Assembly (NCBI GenBank): GCA_902826815.1
Contig: CADEGF010000016.1
Span: 1-64,000, forward strand
DNA: 64,000 bases
Direction: 5' to 3'
From: an uncultured Mycobacteriaceae bacterium
Lineage (GTDB): Bacteria; Actinomycetota; Actinomycetes; Mycobacteriales; Mycobacteriaceae
Under the pieces are notes generated by a model, which worked only from the letters and a program-made list of their open reading frames with translations, did no database searches and was not told where the DNA came from. Position 1 is the stretch's first letter. Every line of letters begins with the position of its first letter. This document shows positions 59,843-64,000 of this stretch, piece by piece. The position numbers and the translations under genes were made by a program.

Positions 59843-60850
59843 TCAGCTCGTCAACGTCGGCACGAGCTCCTTCATCTGCTCGATCTGTTTCTTCATCACC
59901 TCGGTAGCCGCTTGCCAGTCCCGCGGGATGATCGGCCGCTTGGCGCTCTTCGCCCAGTCCGCGAACTCGGGGCTGCTCATCGTCTTGAAGGTGGCGTCCC
60001 GCAGATAGGTGGCCACGCCGTCGGGCAGTTCGGGCGGCGCCACGATCAGACGAAGTTCGGTAACCGCTCCACTGAGGTCGGCGAAGCCCTTCGACTGAGC
60101 ACTCGGCACTCCCTTCAACCAGGGCAGCGTGGGCGGCCGTTGGTCTTCGGTGCCCAGGAACAGCAGTGGCCGGATGTCGCCGGACTCCACGAAGCCGGTC
60201 AGGTCGGTCGATCCGTACACGATGAAATCGGCGTCTCCGCGCAGCAATCCGGTCACCACGTCCGCGGATCCCTCTGCTCCGTAGGTGACGGTGGCGTCGA
60301 GCTTGAGTGCCTTGATGGTGGCGAGTCCGGCCAGTGCCGACGAGGAGCCCTCCTCGACGGTCAGGGTGCGCAGTCCCTTCTTGTTGATCAAGTCCTCGAT
60401 CGTGCGGTACGGCGAATCCGACGCGACATAAACCACATACGCGTTCTCGTCGACGCTGCCGAGCACGGTGAACTTCTCGGTATCCCATTTGGCCAGATCC
60501 GGGTCTTGGATCTGCTGCGCGATCGCGGCGGGCATCGGCAGGATTCCGATGGTGTAGCCGTCCGGCTTCGCCGTGTACTGCTCAGTGATGCCCTGCGGCA
60601 GCGGCGGCATGTTGCGGATCACCACGCTGGTCCCGTCGGGCAGCTGTGTCTTCTGCATCACTTCGGCGATTCCGCGCGAGTAGACGTCGAATCCCCCGCC
60701 CGGGCTGTAAGGAACGATCCAGTCGATGTCCTTCGACGGCGTCCACGCCCCTTGAGAGTCGGTGCCGGAGGACGATTTCGATCCGCAGCCTGCGACGGCG
60801 AGCCCTGCGACGAGTCCGACCGCGATAACACGAAAAAGCCGGTTCTTCAT
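59843..60850 (-). CDS. TctC-type substrate-binding lipoprotein
   Basis: Protein of 335 residues, lipobox VAGC with Cys22 (MKNRLFRVIAVGLVAGLAVA). The Bug/TctC fold is recognised by WIVPYSPGGGFDVYSRGIAEVMQ, VIRNMPPLPQGI, and DFIVYGSTDLTGFVESGDIRPLLFLG. Such receptors bind di- or tricarboxylates and some aromatic acids and hand them to TctAB, encoded 7 bp downstream. Substrate unknown. Confidence 0.9.
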   Translation of the reverse strand: MKNRLFRVIAVGLVAGLAVAGCGSKSSSGTDSQGAWTPSKDIDWIVPYSPGGGFDVYSRGIAEVMQKTQLPDGTSVVIRNMPPLPQGITEQYTAKPDGYTIGILPMPAAIAQQIQDPDLAKWDTEKFTVLGSVDENAYVVYVASDSPYRTIEDLINKKGLRTLTVEEGSSSALAGLATIKALKLDATVTYGAEGSADVVTGLLRGDADFIVYGSTDLTGFVESGDIRPLLFLGTEDQRPPTLPWLKGVPSAQSKGFADLSGAVTELRLIVAPPELPDGVATYLRDATFKTMSSPEFADWAKSAKRPIIPRDWQAATEVMKKQIEQMKELVPTLTS

Positions 60851-60869
60851 GGTGTTGCGTCCCTTCGGA

Positions 60870-61892
60870 TCAGCGATACTTCGGCAGGATTTCGTTCGCC
60901 CACAGCTCCATTTGGCGCGTCAACTCGTCCATCGTCGGGTAGATGAATTTGAGCTCGAAATGTGTGACGCCCGCATCGACGAACTCCTCGACGCGGCGCT
61001 GCACTGCCGACACCGATCCGAAGATGTGCCGGTCGAGCGCGAACTGGATCTGGTCGACGTCGCGTTCGTATGTCCCCGAACTCGTCTCGACAGTGGGCAG
61101 AGCGCGGGCCATCGCGGCGTCTTGGTCGGTGTCGATCACAGTGAGCTTCTCGACCGCGATCGTGATGTCATCCGCGCTTCGGCCGTGTTCCTCGGCCGTC
61201 CTTCGCACGATTTCTGTGCCACGGGCCATCTCGCTCGGCGACAGCCAACCGGGCACCCACCCGTCGCCGACTCGACCGGTTCGACGGGCAGCCGCATCGG
61301 TCCAGCCCCCGACCCACACGTCGGGACCCTTGTCCTGCAGCGGTTTCGGGAAGATCTCCGCGTCTTTGAACTCGACATAGCGACCCGAGTAGGAGGCCAG
61401 CGGCTCGGTCCAGATCGCCCGCATCGCCTCGACGTATTCGTCCGTCATCCGCGCACGTGCCGAGAACGGCACACCGAACACATCGAACTCGCTGGATTCC
61501 TTGGAGGCCTTGGAACCCAGTCCGACGCCCGCGATCAGACGTCCGCCCGTCAGGTGGTCGAGAGTGGCCAATTGCTTGGCCGCGTAGATCGGATTGCGTG
61601 TCGGCATGATCAGGCAGGCCACCCCGATGCGCACCCTCGAGGTCTTCGCCGCGAGATAACCGATCGTGGTGAGCGATTCGAAGAAGTCGGCGGACTGATC
61701 GTCGGCGAGCGCCTCGTGCGCGCCGGAGGAGATGTGGTGGCGGTGCATCGCAGTGCTCCACACCACGTGGTCGTGAAGGAAGATCGAATCGAACCCCATC
61801 TGCTCGGCTTCGGTGGCAGCACGGGTGATGTTGTCGACAGACGTCAATGGCCCCGAATTGGGCACCCGCACGCCGAATGAAACCTCCGCCAC
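60870..61892 (-). CDS. LLM-class flavin/F420-dependent oxidoreductase
   Basis: Protein of 340 residues, start GTG 61892. Luciferase-like pattern: FGVRVPNSGPLTSVDNI, EQMGFDSIFLHDHVVW, TSRVRIGVACLIMPTRNPIYAAKQLATLDHLTGGRLIAGVGLGSK, and KGPDVWVGGWTDAAARRTGRVGDGWVPG. It leads the operon LLM-TctC-TctAB-MFS; operator-like site 5 is 40 bp upstream. It is distinct from the LLM at 52949 and may act at another step. Confidence 0.88.
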   Translation of the reverse strand: MAEVSFGVRVPNSGPLTSVDNITRAATEAEQMGFDSIFLHDHVVWSTAMHRHHISSGAHEALADDQSADFFESLTTIGYLAAKTSRVRIGVACLIMPTRNPIYAAKQLATLDHLTGGRLIAGVGLGSKASKESSEFDVFGVPFSARARMTDEYVEAMRAIWTEPLASYSGRYVEFKDAEIFPKPLQDKGPDVWVGGWTDAAARRTGRVGDGWVPGWLSPSEMARGTEIVRRTAEEHGRSADDITIAVEKLTVIDTDQDAAMARALPTVETSSGTYERDVDQIQFALDRHIFGSVSAVQRRVEEFVDAGVTHFELKFIYPTMDELTRQMELWANEILPKYR

Positions 61893-61931
61893 AGGGCCTC
61901 CTCGGACCTCGATTGGTCGATTTCAAATAGA

Positions 61932-61944
61932 TTATCTTGGATAC
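61932..61944. promoter_or_regulatory. Operator-like site 5 (reverse GTATCCAAGATAA)
   Basis: On the minus strand GTATCCAAGATAA, near-palindromic (TATC-CAA-GATA). It lies 40 bp upstream of the LLM start at 61892, inside a 207-bp gap that otherwise holds no gene. Confidence 0.55.
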
Positions 61945-62099
61945 AGAATCCTGCAACCGTTATCTATCGATTGACTAAGCGCCAGCGGGGTGCGTCGAAA
62001 GCAGGACACGCGCAGGCGTCAGCCGCGCGCTTGCCGGCGAGCGGGCTGGCAGGTCAGGGCACGAGAGGTCGTTCAGTGCGCGCCCGCAGGCGGGCGTGG

Positions 62100-62807
62100 C
62101 TAGGCCGGCGACTTCTCTTCGTTCGCGACGATGGCCTGCAGTCTTTCCGAGACCTTGTGCAGATGCTTGACCAGCCAGGCGGTCGCGGCCTTGGTGTCGC
62201 GCTTGCGCAGATGGTTGATGAGCTCTTCGTGACTGTGCTGTTCGTCGACGCGCTGCAACAGCAGATAGCGTCCGACGGCACCGCGCAGGTTGTTCACCTG
62301 AGCCAGCGCCCTTGGCCGATCGGCCCGCAGATAGAGCTGTTCGTACAGCTGGTAGCGCCGATCGAGCCGCTCGCTGAGCTCTTCGGCGTTCTCCAGGTCC
62401 TCGACAATCGCCTCGAGGCGGTCGACCAGTTCGTCGTCCATGGCCTGGATCGCGAGCTTCAGCAGATAGGACTCGAGCAGGATACGCAGTTCGTAGATTT
62501 CGGCGATCTCATCGGGCCGTAGCACCGAAACGGTGGCGCCGCGATACGGGTGGATCCGAACCAGACCCTCGTTCTCCAATTGGCGGAGGCTGGCGCGCAC
62601 GGGCATCCGGCTGACGCCGAGCGAGCCAGCTATGGTGTCGAGGTTCAACCGCTGTCCTGGGCGGAAAATGCCTTGGACGATGGCCTCCCGGATGAAGGAC
62701 TGGGTCATGTCCTCGACGGTCTGGAACGTGCCGCGCACGGACTCCGCAATGTTGCTGAGGACTTTGGCGTCCCGCTCCGACACCTCGACCTCGATACTGC
62801 GTGCCAT
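62100..62807 (-). CDS. GntR-family regulator with FCD domain
   Basis: Protein of 235 residues. The winged helix at about 33-97 reads IREAIVQGIFRPGQRLNLDTIAGSLGVSRMPVRASLRQLENEGLV...GATVSVL. The C-terminal FCD ligand domain (about 105-225) has ELRILLESYLLKLAIQAM, RRYQLYEQLYLRADRP and QRVDEQHSHEELINHL, with the metal-binding His positions typical of FCD. It is probably a repressor released by a carboxylate-type ligand. The six operator-like sites in this window, including one 70 bp before this gene, suggest it controls the island and itself. Confidence 0.9.
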   Translation of the reverse strand: MARSIEVEVSERDAKVLSNIAESVRGTFQTVEDMTQSFIREAIVQGIFRPGQRLNLDTIAGSLGVSRMPVRASLRQLENEGLVRIHPYRGATVSVLRPDEIAEIYELRILLESYLLKLAIQAMDDELVDRLEAIVEDLENAEELSERLDRRYQLYEQLYLRADRPRALAQVNNLRGAVGRYLLLQRVDEQHSHEELINHLRKRDTKAATAWLVKHLHKVSERLQAIVANEEKSPA

Positions 62808-62876
62808 GCTCTCCTAGCCTCATCTCGGGCCTCGTGGCCCATTAGCTGTGTGACTGTAGCTGTTCCTGTGAGTGTT

Positions 62877-62889
62877 ACATATTGGATCG
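62877..62889. promoter_or_regulatory. Operator-like site 6 (reverse CGATCCAATATGT)
   Basis: Minus-strand CGATCCAATATGT lies 70 bp upstream of the GntR gene, a probable autoregulatory site. It keeps ATCCA and ATA-like bases of the consensus. Confidence 0.4.
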
Positions 62890-62918
62890 TGAATCCTTAA
62901 TTCCCGCGTCGGAGCGTT

Positions 62919-64000
62919 CTACCCCTCTTCCGGCAGATCGTTCATCAGTCGCCATACCCGTTCCGGTGTCAGAGGTAAGCGTGTCGGCCACCGGCCTACC
63001 GCCTGCGCGATAGCCGAGGCCACCGCACCGCCGATCGGATTGAGCTGCCCTTCGCCCGCGCCCTTGGCGCCATACGGTCCGACTCCGTCGCGGCGTTCGG
63101 CCAGCATCAGGTCGATCCGGCGCGCCAGGTCCCCCGCTCGGGGCACGCGGTAGTCCACCACGTTGGCGTTCGCGAGTTGCGGCCCGTCGTAGACGAGTTC
63201 TTCGAACAACGCGGCACCCAATCCCTGGGTGGCGGCGCCAAGGTCCTGCGCCTCGACCGCCTGCGGGTTGATCGCGAAGCCGACGTCGCCGCATGTGACG
63301 AGTTGGTCGACGGTCACATAGCCGGTGTCCGGATCGACCTCGACGGCTACGCCGACGGTGCCCGTCTCCCAGAACGGCGGCATCTCCTTCGTCACCCCTT
63401 CGCGGCGGACCAGTCCCACGCCGGTCACCTCACCGGCCGACCCGCCGAACCACTTGCGCACGATGGTGCCAAGATCCAGTTGCTTGTCATCGGGACCGCA
63501 TACGGCACCCGGCGCGTCGCTGACCTCGTCCTGCGCGCACGACCACAACTCGGCCGCCATGGCGCGCAGTTTCTGCCTGGCATCTGCGCATGCGCGTTGC
63601 AGGGAAAGACCGGCAAGCGTCGACGTCCGGCTCGCGCCCGTCGTCCGCTCGTAGGCGGAGGCGGCCGTGTCCGACTGCACAACGGAGATCCGCTCCATAC
63701 CGATGCCGAACTCCTCGGCCGCGATCTGGCTCAGCAGTGACCGGCTGCCCTGGCCCATCTCCGTGCTGCCCGACAGCACGATGACCGATCCGTCCGTCTC
63801 GACGCGCACCTGCGCCGTCGAAATCGGGTAGGCGCCTGCGTCGGAAGCTGTTACGCCGAAGCCGATTCCGTAGTGGTCGGTATCTCGGCGACCACGTTCG
63901 AGCGATTCGACGACCATGTCGAGGTCGGCGATCAGGTCGGCGTCGATACCGCGGTTGCCTGGCAGAATCTCCTCGCCGTGCCGCACGAGATTGCGGCGGC
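62919..64000 (-). CDS. Xanthine dehydrogenase-family molybdopterin subunit (partial)
   Basis: The frame enters from the right edge and ends at 62919, giving the C-terminal ~360 residues. Family features: VLSGSTEMGQGSRSLLSQIAAEEFGI, VVQSDTAASAYERTTGASRTS, TVGVAVEVDPDTGYVTVDQLVTCGDVGFAINPQAVEAQDLGA, and the active-site GPYGAKGAGEGQLNPIGGAV with the catalytic Glu in GAGEG. These molybdenum hydroxylases insert oxygen from water into aromatic N-heterocycles or aldehydes. FAD and Fe-S subunits would be expected outside the window. Confidence 0.88.
   Translation of the reverse strand, partial: RRNLVRHGEEILPGNRGIDADLIADLDMVVESLERGRRDTDHYGIGFGVTASDAGAYPISTAQVRVETDGSVIVLSGSTEMGQGSRSLLSQIAAEEFGIGMERISVVQSDTAASAYERTTGASRTSTLAGLSLQRACADARQKLRAMAAELWSCAQDEVSDAPGAVCGPDDKQLDLGTIVRKWFGGSAGEVTGVGLVRREGVTKEMPPFWETGTVGVAVEVDPDTGYVTVDQLVTCGDVGFAINPQAVEAQDLGAATQGLGAALFEELVYDGPQLANANVVDYRVPRAGDLARRIDLMLAERRDGVGPYGAKGAGEGQLNPIGGAVASAIAQAVGRWPTRLPLTPERVWRLMNDLPEEG

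Overview
The window is high-GC actinobacterial DNA. A rapidly growing Mycobacterium (Mycolicibacterium-like) is the best guess. Support: DUF4189-type secreted proteins related to mycobacterial Rv1813c/Rv1269c, several luciferase-like (F420-type) oxidoreductases, a mycothiol-type maleylpyruvate isomerase domain protein, many GTG starts and short gene spacing. No rRNA, intact tRNA, CRISPR array, integrase or transposase is visible.

Layout. (1) 1-8.3 kb, ordinary chromosome: secreted hypothetical, amidase, POT peptide transporter, acidic small protein, DUF899, SRPBCC, LLM oxidoreductase, beta-lactamase-fold serine hydrolase. (2) 8.3-17.6 kb, a repeat-rich block of small secreted proteins: two copies of a three-gene operon (left copy decayed, right copy intact), three DUF4189 paralogues, a large LuxR/AAA (LAL) regulator, a tRNA-Ala 3' fragment, and a shortened plus a full VOC gene at the two ends. 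A recurring CAGGTAGT motif, mostly with 32-bp spacing, precedes each secreted transcription unit. (3) 17.7-31.1 kb, mixed housekeeping: NarL-type two-component system with a DUF4097 protein, nitronate monooxygenase-like protein, methyltransferase, GNAT, VOC, TetR-controlled hydrolase operon, Rrf2, nitrilase, an inserted polysaccharide pyruvyl transferase gene, PNPOx-like protein, isochorismatase, MFS. (4) 31.2-64 kb, a catabolic and uptake island: three side-by-side ABC importers (lipoprotein, double-domain permease, ATPase), each with different accessory enzymes (isochorismatase and cupin; cupin and alpha/beta hydrolase; TPP enzyme, dehydrogenase and MFS). These are followed on the minus strand by class II aldolase, LLM, cyclic amidohydrolase and hydrolase; then MFS, a TctA-TctB fusion, TctC and LLM; then a GntR/FCD regulator and the end of a xanthine-dehydrogenase-family molybdenum subunit that runs off the window.

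How it fits together. In region 4 a 13-bp element close to ATATCCANNATAY lies 40-103 bp upstream of the first gene of each of five operons and of the GntR gene itself, so I infer one locally encoded FCD-GntR regulon. The enzyme set (molybdenum hydroxylase, flavin monooxygenases, cyclic amidohydrolase, isochorismatase-type amidase, hydrolases, TPP lyase, hydroxyacid dehydrogenase) suggests import and breakdown of one or more cyclic amide or N-heterocyclic carboxylates. The substrate is not determined.

Region 2 looks like an expanding and decaying family of exported proteins under a shared, undescribed repeat element. Several junctions (VOC copies, tRNA fragment, duplicated gene tails around the pyruvyl transferase and around ABC modules B and C) show that the segment has been rebuilt repeatedly by insertion and duplication.
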